From Bacillus paralicheniformis (GTDB lineage: Bacteria > Bacillota > Bacilli > Bacillales > Bacillaceae), in contig NZ_LBMN02000011.1 of assembly GCF_001042485.2 (NCBI RefSeq), positions 62,001 through 126,000 on the forward strand: 64,000 nucleotides of DNA, read 5' to 3'. Shown piece by piece: positions 56,163-64,000 of the stretch. The notes beneath the pieces are model-generated. The model was not told the origin of the DNA and did no database searches. It saw only the letters and a list, made by a program, of their open reading frames with translations. Numbering within the stretch: the first letter of the stretch is position 1; each line of letters starts with the position of its first letter. Made by a program: the position numbers and the translations under genes.

Positions 56163-56180
56163 TGAATGAGTATTCATTCA
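56163..56180 (-). promoter_or_regulatory. FadR operator upstream of fadH
   Basis: TGAATGAGTATTCATTCA fits the FadR consensus TGAATGANTANTCATTCA at every position. It lies about 20 bases before the fadH start, where it would block transcription until long-chain acyl-CoA accumulates. Confidence 0.9.
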
Positions 56181-56290
56181 ATTCATAGTTTATCATATAA
56201 GTTAAAAAAAATTAACAAAACACGCGGACTGTCCTAAAATGGCTTTTCTGGATGATATAATGTAGAGATTCTATTAAAGGTTGGTTGCTT

Positions 56291-57148
56291 ATGAAAAATC
56301 CGTCCAGAAGACAATTTTTAAAAGGCTTCTTAGGCCTTGCTGCAGCAGGGCTCTTTACCGCTGCCGGCGGCTTGGGCTATGCGCGCTATCTCGAGCCGCA
56401 CATGCTTGAAACAAACTTGATTCCCATTCGGCATCGTCTCATTCCTAAAGGGTTTGACCAGTTTCGGATCGTTCAGTTCAGCGACACCCACTTAAGCGAA
56501 TACTTTACAGCAGACGAGCTTTCAAATGTTGTCAGCCAAGTGAACGCCCTTTCCCCGGACCTTATCGTATTCAGCGGGGATTTAATAGATAAACCGCATC
56601 GCTACCGGGAACACGAGCATGCTGTCAACGCCTTAAAAAAGCTTTCAGCCCCCTATGGAAAGCTTGCCATATTCGGAAACCATGATCACGGCGGCTATGG
56701 AACAAAAGTCTATCAGACGCTCATGGCATCGGCCGGTTTTCAGGTGCTGCGAAACGACTTCATGAAGCTTGAATTGATAGACGGAAGCGTAATAGAGATC
56801 GCGTCACTCGATGATTTGATGCTCGGCAGCCCCGACTATGAAGGCATCCTGTCAAAACTGAGTAAAAAAGCCTTCTCGATTTTGCTCGTCCATGAGCCAG
56901 ACGCTGCTTTAACGGTAAAACAATACCCCGTCAATTTGCAAATATCCGGACACACCCACGGCGGACAAATTCAGATTCCCGTATTTGGTCCTTTAATCAC
57001 GCCTCCGTACGGAGAAATTTATACGGAAGGGATGTATGAAACAGCTGGAATGAAAATCTATGTCAATCGAGGAATCGGCACGACCAGGCTGCCGCTCCGC
57101 TTTTTGTCAAAGCCTGAAATCACCGTGTTCCAGCTTGAATCCACTTAA
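56291..57148 (+). CDS. ykuE: YkuE, Tat-exported metallophosphoesterase
   Basis: A 285-residue calcineurin-like phosphoesterase. The twin-arginine signal SRRQFLKGFLGLAAAGLFTAAGG marks it as a Tat substrate; in B. subtilis YkuE uses TatAyCy and stays wall-associated. Metal motifs are DTHLS, GDLID, GNHDHGG and GHTHGGQ. Start at 56291 follows AAAGGTTGG. Substrate unknown. Divergent from fadH. Confidence 0.93.
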   Translation: MKNPSRRQFLKGFLGLAAAGLFTAAGGLGYARYLEPHMLETNLIPIRHRLIPKGFDQFRIVQFSDTHLSEYFTADELSNVVSQVNALSPDLIVFSGDLIDKPHRYREHEHAVNALKKLSAPYGKLAIFGNHDHGGYGTKVYQTLMASAGFQVLRNDFMKLELIDGSVIEIASLDDLMLGSPDYEGILSKLSKKAFSILLVHEPDAALTVKQYPVNLQISGHTHGGQIQIPVFGPLITPPYGEIYTEGMYETAGMKIYVNRGIGTTRLPLRFLSKPEITVFQLEST

Positions 57149-57325
57149 TCCTTAACCGGCCTTTTGGCTCAAAATGAAAGGCATCTGCATACATTAAGTA
57201 AAAGCATTCCCGCTCATTTCATCCAATCCTCATTAAAAAAACGAAACTTCCCCAGCCTCTTTCCGTCTATATATTAGCAGCGGAAAAGGCTCTCTTTTCG
57301 TTTTGAAAAGGAGATGTGCTGATTA

Positions 57326-57823
57326 TTGCTGATGTACCAAGTAAAATCTGGAGAAACTCTGGAAAGCATCGCCGCCGATTTCAGAATGACCCGGCAGGCT
57401 TTGCTGCAGGCGAATCCGGGCTTAAACGGCGGCCAAGTGTCCGCAGGCCAATCGATTATCATTCCCGGCATTAGAAACCCGGACACAATCCCTTACCGGA
57501 TTGTCGTGTCTCTCAGCGGGAGAACGCTCAGATTATATGAGCAAAACAGACTTGTAAAAACATATCCGATTGCCGTCGGAAAAATCCTCACACAGACGCC
57601 GAGAGGCGAATTTGTCATTGTCAACCGGCAGCCAAATCCGGGCGGCCCGTTCGGCGCCTACTGGCTGAGCCTCTCAAAACAGCACTACGGCATCCATGGC
57701 ACGAATAACCCGGCGTCAATTGGCAAAGCTGTTTCAAGGGGATGTATCCGCATGCACAATCAGGATGTTCTGGAACTTGCTTCTATCGTACCCAACGGAA
57801 CCCGAGTGTCCATTACACCTTAG
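57326..57823 (+). CDS. ykuD: L,D-transpeptidase YkuD
   Basis: A 165-residue enzyme: N-terminal LysM domain ([18 protein letters not shown], residues 4-47) and a YkuD catalytic domain with [10 protein letters not shown] and the catalytic Cys in SRGCIRMHN. It makes 3-3 cross-links in peptidoglycan; in B. subtilis it is a spore protein made late under SigK. No signal peptide, as in the known protein. The TTG at 57326 matches the B. subtilis length; an ATG two codons on is possible. Confidence 0.93.
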   Translation: MLMYQVKSGETLESIAADFRMTRQALLQANPGLNGGQVSAGQSIIIPGIRNPDTIPYRIVVSLSGRTLRLYEQNRLVKTYPIAVGKILTQTPRGEFVIVNRQPNPGGPFGAYWLSLSKQHYGIHGTNNPASIGKAVSRGCIRMHNQDVLELASIVPNGTRVSITP

Positions 57824-57911
57824 ACCAGTACATTTCCAGACAAATGCAATTTGAACAATACAACATCTTGTATTAAGATATAATGGGACCTTTAGGGTAA
57901 GGAGCGTATAT

Positions 57912-59213
57912 ATGGATCTTTTTAAAAATCGTAATTTCGTCCGACTTTTTTTCGCAGCTTTCGCTTCTCAAATGGGAACGACAGTCGGAAACATGGCTTT
58001 CGCTTTTTTCTTGCTCGACCGGTTCAGCAGCCAGCCGGCCTACACGACAATCGCCGAGCTGATGTATTCCTTGCCGACGGTTTTTGTATTCTTTATCGTC
58101 GGGGTGGTCGCTGACCGTTTTGACCGCAAGAAAGTCGCGGAAAACTGTGATTGGATCAGAGCGGGATTGACTGTCGTTCTTTTCTTTGTACTGTATCTTC
58201 AGATCATACCGCTTGTGTTTTTAGTTCTATTTATCAGAAGCGCGGTTACAAAATTTTTCTACCCGGCCGAAGCAAGTTTGGTCCAGGCCATTTTAAGAAA
58301 GGATCAGTATGCAAAGGCAGCCGGACTGAACCAGATGCTTTTCAGCCTGTTTCTATTGTTCGGCGTAGGAATTGGAGCTTTTATGTACAAGACGATCGGC
58401 CTGCATGGTGCTATCGCTCTTGATTTTGTGAGCTTTATCGTATCCGGCTTTTTAATCCGTTCCTGCGATATTCCGCTAGAAGCGCGGCAGCCGAACGGGC
58501 AAAAAGGCTGGAAAAACATGACCGTCAAAGATTCGATGCACGATTTTAAGGAAGGCATCGTTTATATATTAAAAAATAAATTGCTTGCCTCTCTCGTATT
58601 CGGATATTTTATCTTCGGACTTGTCAGCGGGGGACTTTCGGTTCTGCCGATGTTTAAAATGAAGTATGAGCTGTCCCCTGACAGTTATGAGTGGCACACA
58701 TCCCTCTTTACAATCGTACTGGGTATCGGACTTTTGACAGGGATTGCCGTCGCCGCTCTGCTTGAAAAAAAAGTGAAGCCGGCATACATGATGTCAGTCC
58801 CGATTTTTATTGCGGGTGCCTTTATCATTTTGCTTGGCTTTACAGATCAATTGCCCGTATATTACTCGGCTGCGTTTCTTGCCGGGATATGCATCGGACC
58901 GATCAACACAGCGCTTGGCGGCTGGATTCCCAAAATCGTCCACCCAAGGCTGATGGGAAGAGTCAGCGGGTGGACCGATCCGCTGACAATGATGGCGCAA
59001 TCCTCAGCGCTTGGCGTGATCGCTGTTTTATTCCCGGGAATCATCGCCGATGTGGATTATATATATTACGGTTTGGCGGGAATTATTCTGCTGGCGGCGA
59101 TGTACTATTTTATCGTCCTGCCTAAATTAAGCGCCGAGAACGCGGAAATCGACGTTCAAGCGGCGCTGAAGAGACAAAAAAATACAAAAGCAAAAATGAA
59201 CTCTGTTTTATAA
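57912..59213 (+). CDS. ykuC: YkuC, MFS permease
   Basis: A 433-residue major facilitator protein with about twelve membrane helices and the loop motif GVVADRFDRKKV between helices 2 and 3. It resembles drug-efflux carriers of the MefA branch. B. subtilis YkuC is a putative macrolide-type permease with unproven substrate. A poly-Lys/Gln tail ends the protein. It starts after AAGGAGCGTATAT and ends at a strong terminator. Confidence 0.88.
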   Translation: MDLFKNRNFVRLFFAAFASQMGTTVGNMAFAFFLLDRFSSQPAYTTIAELMYSLPTVFVFFIVGVVADRFDRKKVAENCDWIRAGLTVVLFFVLYLQIIPLVFLVLFIRSAVTKFFYPAEASLVQAILRKDQYAKAAGLNQMLFSLFLLFGVGIGAFMYKTIGLHGAIALDFVSFIVSGFLIRSCDIPLEARQPNGQKGWKNMTVKDSMHDFKEGIVYILKNKLLASLVFGYFIFGLVSGGLSVLPMFKMKYELSPDSYEWHTSLFTIVLGIGLLTGIAVAALLEKKVKPAYMMSVPIFIAGAFIILLGFTDQLPVYYSAAFLAGICIGPINTALGGWIPKIVHPRLMGRVSGWTDPLTMMAQSSALGVIAVLFPGIIADVDYIYYGLAGIILLAAMYYFIVLPKLSAENAEIDVQAALKRQKNTKAKMNSVL

Positions 59214-59219
59214 AGATGA

Positions 59220-59257
59220 AAACGCGCGATTCCTTAAAAAATCGCGCGTTTTTTCTA
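59220..59257 (+). terminator. ykuC terminator
   Basis: AAACGCGCGATT and AATCGCGCGTTTTTT form a perfect stem. Confidence 0.9.
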
Positions 59258-59354
59258 TGAGATATTTGCATTTTCTGTTCTATTTCGTATAATTTAGACA
59301 TAAGCCTTGCAACTTTAGGAGGTGATCTAGAAACGAATGGATAGGAGAGAAAAA

Positions 59355-59816
59355 ATGGACGACCATAATCATACGAAAGAATTAAAACCGACAGTTGAAA
59401 ACCTTTCAAAAGCGATTTATACAGTTAATCGCCATGCAAAAACCGCGACTAATCCCAAATACCTGTATCTTCTGAAAAAGAAAGCTTTGCAAAAGCTGCT
59501 TAATGAAGGAAAGGGTAAAAAGGTAGGCCTTCACTTTTCGAAAAATCCAAGATTCAGCCAGCAGCAGTCAGATGTGCTGATTTCTCTCGGAGACTACTTT
59601 TTTCACATGCCTCCAACAAAAGAAGACTTCGCAAGCCTTCCACACTTAGGTACATTAAATCATTCGTATCGGAACCCTAAAGCTCATATGTCCTTGAATA
59701 TAGCGAAACAGCTTCTTCAAAACTACACGGGAATTAAGGAAAAACCGCTCGTCACAAACCGGAAGCGCCCTGCCTCAAAGCCCGTCTTCAAGAAGCTTGG
59801 CGAAAGCTATTTTTAA
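59355..59816 (+). CDS. kre: Kre (YkyB), regulator of comK expression
   Basis: A 153-residue basic protein starting MDDHNHTKELKPTVENLSKA that matches B. subtilis YkyB/Kre, which tunes comK mRNA stability and thus competence bistability. Conserved NPKYLYLLKKKALQKLL and PHLGTLNHSYRNPKA segments. The ATG at 59355 is seven bases past GGAG; an ATG at 59337 after AGGAGGTGATC is a weaker alternative because of the 14-base gap. Convergent with cheV. Confidence 0.9.
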   Translation: MDDHNHTKELKPTVENLSKAIYTVNRHAKTATNPKYLYLLKKKALQKLLNEGKGKKVGLHFSKNPRFSQQQSDVLISLGDYFFHMPPTKEDFASLPHLGTLNHSYRNPKAHMSLNIAKQLLQNYTGIKEKPLVTNRKRPASKPVFKKLGESYF

Positions 59817-59847
59817 TAAAAAAAGCCTCAAAAAGAGGCTTTTTTTA
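59815..59847. terminator. kre/cheV bidirectional terminator
   Basis: AAAAAAGCCTC and GAGGCTTTTTTT pair around AAAAA. Confidence 0.85.
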
Positions 59848-60762
59848 GTTCTTGAAAATATATTTATCAAGCTTTTCGATCAGTTCGTTGAGCTCTGGCT
59901 TGCTGATTTGTTCGTCAGCTCCGACTTGTTCCCCTTTATGGCGAAGATCGTCTGTAATCAAAGAAGAGAAAATCAAGATCGGCAGCTCCGAACTCAGCGG
60001 GTTATCTTTTAACAGCTTTGTGAGCCGGTGTCCATCCATCTGCGGCATTTCAATATCCGTGATCATGAGATCGACTTTTTCGTGAAGGGCTGTGCCGTCT
60101 TCCATCAATTGAAGCACATGTTCGTAAGCCTCTTTTCCGTTTTCAAAAGACACGATGTTGTTATACCCTGCTTCATTCAGCTTTTCCACCAAAAGCCGCA
60201 AGAGGAGCGGAGAGTCTTCGACAATCATCAGCTTTTTGTCAGTCCGTCTCTGATCAAATTTTTCATCTTTCATTTGATAAGGGTCCGTACCTGACTCAGA
60301 CTCAAGATCAAAAATGATTTTTTCGTAATCAGGCAGGAAAATCATTGTGCCGTCGAGCTTAATGATGCCGGTAAGGTGACGGTCCATTCCTTGATTTAAA
60401 GCGGTCGGCTTCTCGATTTCTTCCCACGACACCCGGTGAATCTGCGAAACCGATCCAGTGTGAAAGACGATTTTCCGCTTGTTGAATTCCGTCACAATGT
60501 ATTTTTCTTGATGCTCGTCCTCACCGTGTTCGACGCCGAAGAAAGAGAATAAATCAATGACGGGAAGAATTTCCCCGCGCAATGTGATCATGCCCTCCAT
60601 ATGCTTGTGCGAATGAGGCACTTTCGTAATGTCAACCGGCTGAATGATTTCTCTGACTTTCATGACATTTATGCCGAAAATGTTGAGACCAACTTCGAAC
60701 TTCACGATTTCTAATTCATTGGTTCCCGAACTTAATAAAATTTCCTGTTGGTTTGAAGACAC
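59845..60762 (-). CDS. cheV: Chemotaxis coupling protein CheV
   Basis: A 305-residue fusion of a CheW-like domain (about 15-155, coupling receptors to CheA) and a response receiver (about 172-300) with the phospho-acceptor Asp in [15 protein letters not shown] and the conserved Lys in EQISKPEL. It mediates adaptation in B. subtilis chemotaxis. Single gene with upstream AGAGAGGGATATCAG. Confidence 0.95.
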   Translation of the reverse strand: MSSNQQEILLSSGTNELEIVKFEVGLNIFGINVMKVREIIQPVDITKVPHSHKHMEGMITLRGEILPVIDLFSFFGVEHGEDEHQEKYIVTEFNKRKIVFHTGSVSQIHRVSWEEIEKPTALNQGMDRHLTGIIKLDGTMIFLPDYEKIIFDLESESGTDPYQMKDEKFDQRRTDKKLMIVEDSPLLLRLLVEKLNEAGYNNIVSFENGKEAYEHVLQLMEDGTALHEKVDLMITDIEMPQMDGHRLTKLLKDNPLSSELPILIFSSLITDDLRHKGEQVGADEQISKPELNELIEKLDKYIFKN

Positions 60763-60835
60763 TGATATCCCTCTCTATCCTACTTTGTGTTTACTTTTTA
60801 TATCGGCGTCTTTTGTTAAAAGTTGATGCTCTGGG

Positions 60836-62155
60836 TTAAGCTTTTGCCTTAACATTTTGATGAATGATCAGGCCGATCGCTGCCAATAACACTAAAGATC
60901 CGAAAGCCATTCTGCTGGCCATGTTCCCTAAATCCCTGAACAGCAAAGTAATCGATCCGTACAGGACCGGACCGAAAATGGAAGAGATTTTCCCCGACAA
61001 AGCAAACAATCCGAAAAATTCGCCTCTTTTATGCTCGGGCGTCAGTTCGATAATCAGTGTCCTTGATGCGACCCATGTGCCTCCAAGCGAGATACCGAAA
61101 AGGCTTCCCGCAATCCAAAACAAGACTGTTGACGTCGTGCATGCTCCAATCGTCAAAGCGGTGATCATAATGGCGGCGACAAGACTGACTGCGTGTTTAG
61201 CGCCGATCTTTTTTGTTACAAAGCCGAGCAAAAATGAACCGATGATGCTTGAGACCGTTGAAACAAGGTAAAGTAATACAAATTGACCGGTCGTAAAACC
61301 GATGACCGTTTTTGAATAAACCGCCATCATGGCTATTGCTGTAGCAAGCGCATCATTCAGGAAAAAGTAGGCGATCATGAACAAGAAGACCGGTTTGTAC
61401 AGGCGAATGTCCTTGAACGTCTGCACGATTTCCCTGTATCCGCTGAAAAACGATTTTTTTTCTTTCGGTTCCGGTTTTCTTTTCTCTTTCGTGAAGAGCA
61501 AATACGGAAGTGAAAAAAGTAAAAACAAGAGAGCCGACGGGATGAAAGCACGGTGAAAATCCTGGTTCCCGACCAGAAGGTAAACCGTTAAGCCGGCCAA
61601 AGTACCGATATATCCGATCGCAATCCCGAATCCTGATAAGAGAGGAATTTCTTCTTTTGTACCCAAATCAGCCAAAATCGTATCATAAAACACCAAGCTT
61701 GAATGATAGAAAAACTTTGCGGTCACAAACATGACAACAACAAGGATCAAAGATAACGGAAGCCCGTATATGTCCTTCTGAAACGAAGCGCCCGCAAAAA
61801 CCCCCATTAAGATGGTGCACAAAACACAAATCATCGTAAACAGACCGATGTATTTTTTCTTTCTGCCCGTCCGGTCAATCAACACCCCGAATAAAGGCGT
61901 GAAAATGACGAGCAGGAAGCTTGCGGCTGCGTTCGAATAGGAGATAAAAGTGCTTGCCACCTGATTCATGCTGGCGTTTTCGCCGACTGCCTCCTGCAAA
62001 TAATAAGGAAAAAAGATCGTCACAATGTTTGATGAAAAAATCGTGTTTGCAAAATCGTATAACGCCCAAGATAGAATCGGCAACGTCAAAAAGAGCTTGA
62101 TTCCCGTTCTTTGCGCCCGCTTTACAGCTTGTTCACGTTCCGGCTGAGTATCCAT
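60836..62155 (-). CDS. MFS permease of the UMF1/YxiO type
   Basis: A 439-residue membrane protein with about twelve helices, beginning LSWALYDFANTIFSSNIVTIFFPYYLQ, which is typical of the UMF1 (Atg22-like/YxiO) branch of the major facilitator superfamily. The FGVLIDRTGRKKKYIG loop is the MFS signature. Substrate unknown. The ATG at 62155 lies 11 bases past AAGGAGG; more codons are open upstream. I do not recall it at this place in B. subtilis. Confidence 0.8.
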   Translation of the reverse strand: MDTQPEREQAVKRAQRTGIKLFLTLPILSWALYDFANTIFSSNIVTIFFPYYLQEAVGENASMNQVASTFISYSNAAASFLLVIFTPLFGVLIDRTGRKKKYIGLFTMICVLCTILMGVFAGASFQKDIYGLPLSLILVVVMFVTAKFFYHSSLVFYDTILADLGTKEEIPLLSGFGIAIGYIGTLAGLTVYLLVGNQDFHRAFIPSALLFLLFSLPYLLFTKEKRKPEPKEKKSFFSGYREIVQTFKDIRLYKPVFLFMIAYFFLNDALATAIAMMAVYSKTVIGFTTGQFVLLYLVSTVSSIIGSFLLGFVTKKIGAKHAVSLVAAIMITALTIGACTTSTVLFWIAGSLFGISLGGTWVASRTLIIELTPEHKRGEFFGLFALSGKISSIFGPVLYGSITLLFRDLGNMASRMAFGSLVLLAAIGLIIHQNVKAKA

Positions 62156-62251
62156 CTGGATTGATGCCTCCTTATTTTTATTCCTGCCGTGAAACATTTT
62201 CCTGAACAAGACAGCACGCATTCATGCTGAAAGCGTGCTGTCTTTTACCCG

Positions 62252-62776
62252 TTATTTTTTTACGACAATGGTTCCTGCCAACATATCATGAAGCGCCTGG
62301 CGCCTTTCTGTGAAAAAGGCCATAATGTAGCCGACCAATAAAATCGGAGAAAGAAAGCTTTTGGCCAGAAACCTTCCGGCCGCACGGCCGAAAGAGATTC
62401 TTCCGCCTTCTGCTTTCGCCACCTGAACGTTCATGATTTTCTTGCCGAGCGTCCCTTGCCATTTGGATGATTCCATCAGCGTGTAATAAAGAAAATAAAC
62501 AATAAAAGTAATACTTCCAACGATCGCTATGGTTTTGAACATGCTGATGATAAACGTAAAGATTTCCTGATCGCTCAAATACTCGGGATCAGTCTCCATC
62601 ATGAGCATGATATCCGAATTTCCCAACATCAACGCCGCTGTTAAAACGTACGTGAAAATATATGCGGGAATCCCGAGAATCAATCCGTCGAGCAGGGAAG
62701 CTACAAAACGCGCGCCGATTCCGGCATACTCGCTCCTTTCAGGAGCAGTTTCGTGTTTGTCTAATTCCAATTCCAA
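62252..62776 (-). CDS. RDD-family membrane protein
   Basis: A 174-residue protein of the RDD family. The Arg-Asp signature region is AGIGARFVASLLDGLILGIP, followed by three membrane helices and the WQGTLGKKIMNVQV motif typical of RDD domains. RDD proteins can act as ion or osmolyte exchangers, but the role is unproven here. The start is a TTG nine bases past TTAGGAGG. It lies upstream of and in the same direction as the MFS gene. Confidence 0.83.
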   Translation of the reverse strand: MELELDKHETAPERSEYAGIGARFVASLLDGLILGIPAYIFTYVLTAALMLGNSDIMLMMETDPEYLSDQEIFTFIISMFKTIAIVGSITFIVYFLYYTLMESSKWQGTLGKKIMNVQVAKAEGGRISFGRAAGRFLAKSFLSPILLVGYIMAFFTERRQALHDMLAGTIVVKK

Positions 62777-62947
62777 TGTGCTTTTCCTCCTAACATCTTG
62801 ACTTCTATATACTACTAAGATTCGCTGAATATTATCAATACGTATCACGTTTTTTTAAAGTTAAATTAATGTACGGCTCACAAGTTTTTCATTGACTTTG
62901 ACATTTATCGTGTTACAATGGTCAAGGATTTTTCAGGAAAGGTGTTT

Positions 62948-63106
62948 ATGATGGGAACAATTGTAACGATTAAAAATCATGAAATGACCATTTTAGAAGG
63001 GGTCAGCCGTGCTGTTTACACAGAAATGCTCAAGGATGCTTCAGACAGTGAAGAACAAATATATATTTCGTGGAAAGAAGATGTTGACTTCGATTACGGC
63101 TACTAA
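62948..63106 (+). CDS. 52-residue acidic protein, unrecognised
   Basis: A small protein MMGTIVTIKNHEMTILEGVSRAVY... ending in an acidic segment WKEDVDFDYGY. The ribosome site AAAGGTG is a few bases upstream of two consecutive ATG codons, so the start is 62948 or 62951. Predicted mixed strands and helix, no membrane segment. A terminator follows. No function can be given. Confidence 0.6.
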   Translation: MMGTIVTIKNHEMTILEGVSRAVYTEMLKDASDSEEQIYISWKEDVDFDYGY

Positions 63107-63116
63107 ACGAAATATA

Positions 63117-63148
63117 ACGTAAGACAATCGTTTGATTGTCTTATTTTT
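63117..63148 (+). terminator. Terminator after the 52-aa protein
   Basis: TAAGACAATC and GATTGTCTTA pair around GTTT and are followed by TTTTTC. Confidence 0.8.
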
Positions 63149-63297
63149 CTATCTGCTGCCATCCGCATGTCCGCATACCTTGCATTGTTTTGCATATACT
63201 TGTTACGAGTTTTTATAAAATTGATTGATTAAAAGATGACAATTGGTCTGATGATGGTAAAATAAGATAAACCATAACATTTTTAAGGTGATGCTAA

Positions 63298-64000
63298 ATG
63301 GAACATTTGCTTAATCCAAATGTAAAAGAAATCGAAATCTCAGGGATCCGCAAGTTCTCAAACCTTGTATCCCAGTACGAAAACGTAATCTCTTTAACAA
63401 TCGGCCAGCCTGATTTCTTCACCCCCCACCATGTCAAACAGGCCGCCAAAAAAGCGATAGATGAGAATCAAACATCTTACACTCACAACGCCGGATATCC
63501 CGAACTGAGGCAGGCTGTACAGCTTTATATGAAGAAAAAAGCCGATTTAAATTATGAAGCGGAAAGCGAGATCATTGTGACGACCGGAGCCAGCCAGGCC
63601 ATCGATTCGGCATTCCGCACGATTTTATCACCTGGCGATGAAGTCATTCTTCCGGGGCCGGTATACCCCGGATACGAGCCGATCATCAAAATGTGCGGAG
63701 CGTCTCCATTGATCATTGACACCACGTCTCACGGCTTTAAGCTGACAGCAAAATTGATCGAGGAAGCGCTGACGCCGAAGACAAAATGTGTTGTTCTTCC
63801 TTATCCGTCAAATCCGACGGGAATGACGCTGTCCGAAGAAGAGCTGAAGGACATCGCCTCCCTTTTAAAAGGTCGAAACGTCTTTGTGCTTTCGGATGAA
63901 ATATACAGCGAACTCACTTTTGACAGACCGCACCACTCCATCGCGTCTGTACTAAGGGACCAGACGATCGTCATCGGCGGACTTTCCAAATCCCACAGCA
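63298..64000 (+). CDS. patA: Aminotransferase PatA, 5' part
   Basis: The first 234 codons of a class I/II PLP aminotransferase. It begins MEHLLNPNVKEIEISGIRKFSN and includes TIGQPDFFTP, TTGASQAIDSAF, LPYPSNPTGM, LSDEIYSELTF and, at the edge, GLSKSHS with the PLP lysine. Matches B. subtilis PatA, proposed N-acetyl-LL-diaminopimelate aminotransferase, the step between DapH and DapL. The ATG follows AAGGTGATGCTAA. Cut by the window end. Confidence 0.92.
   Translation, partial: MEHLLNPNVKEIEISGIRKFSNLVSQYENVISLTIGQPDFFTPHHVKQAAKKAIDENQTSYTHNAGYPELRQAVQLYMKKKADLNYEAESEIIVTTGASQAIDSAFRTILSPGDEVILPGPVYPGYEPIIKMCGASPLIIDTTSHGFKLTAKLIEEALTPKTKCVVLPYPSNPTGMTLSEEELKDIASLLKGRNVFVLSDEIYSELTFDRPHHSIASVLRDQTIVIGGLSKSHS

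Overview
The window is a 64 kb stretch of chromosome from a low-G+C, endospore-forming Bacillus. It most resembles the Bacillus licheniformis / B. paralicheniformis group. Protein content and gene order match, in inverted orientation, the B. subtilis ykt-pdh-ykp-fru-ykn-rok-yku-patA region, with accessory differences. Gene names rest on recalled B. subtilis proteins and motifs visible here; no search was run.

Layout. 0-3.7 kb: yktB, yktA, the arginine decarboxylase speA, the dual-function sRNA SR1 with its 39-aa peptide SR1P, and the lipoprotein slp. 3.7-9.8 kb: the pyruvate dehydrogenase operon pdhABCD (minus strand) and lipoprotein ykyA. 9.9-13.9 kb: a YjcZ-type mini-protein behind a SigK-like promoter, defB, ykrA, a 23-aa basic peptide, and rpoY-rnjA. 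14-21.2 kb: adeC, ktrC, kinC, abh, mreBH-ykpC and ampS. 21.3-28.5 kb: an NTF2-like protein, the ABC-F ATPase ykpA, two small membrane proteins, sipT and the fructose operon fruRKA. 28.6-37 kb: a block of envelope transport genes, with a second Yip1-type membrane protein, yknWXYZ behind a textbook SigW promoter, and the ABC exporter pair yknUV. 37.2-41.9 kb: a small Rok paralogue, then molybdenum-cofactor genes moaD-moaE-mobB-moeA-moeB-mobA. 42-51.4 kb: yknT, rok, ykuV/ahpA, ykuS, dapL-dapH, the Fur-controlled flavodoxin operon ykuNOP, ccpC and darB. 51.6-56.2 kb: abbA, ykuK, a mini zinc ribbon, ykuJ, the Fur-controlled sRNA FsrA, a secreted protein, ykuI and fadH. 56.3-64 kb: ykuE, ykuD, ykuC, kre, cheV, an MFS permease, an RDD protein, a 52-aa protein and the start of patA.

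How it works together. Much of the window concerns the transition to stationary phase: KinC, Abh, AbbA, Rok, Kre, YknT and YkuD. Envelope stress is represented by the SigW site at yknW, an ECF-type site at abh, mreBH and sipT. Carbon control appears as cre, CcpN-like and FruR-like sites, and iron sparing as Fur boxes at ykuN and fsrA with flavodoxins as the output. dapH, dapL and patA supply the acetylated diaminopimelate route, although they lie 16 kb apart.

I found no tRNA, rRNA, CRISPR array, prophage or insertion sequence. Most of the window is conserved core genome. The least ordinary items are the chromosomal Rok paralogue, the two YknW-like proteins flanking yknXYZ, the 23-aa basic peptide, a perfect 14-bp inverted repeat in the ahpA leader, three Spo0A-box-like heptamers upstream of rok, and a duplicated terminator arm behind yknV. 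No clearly new multigene system is evident.
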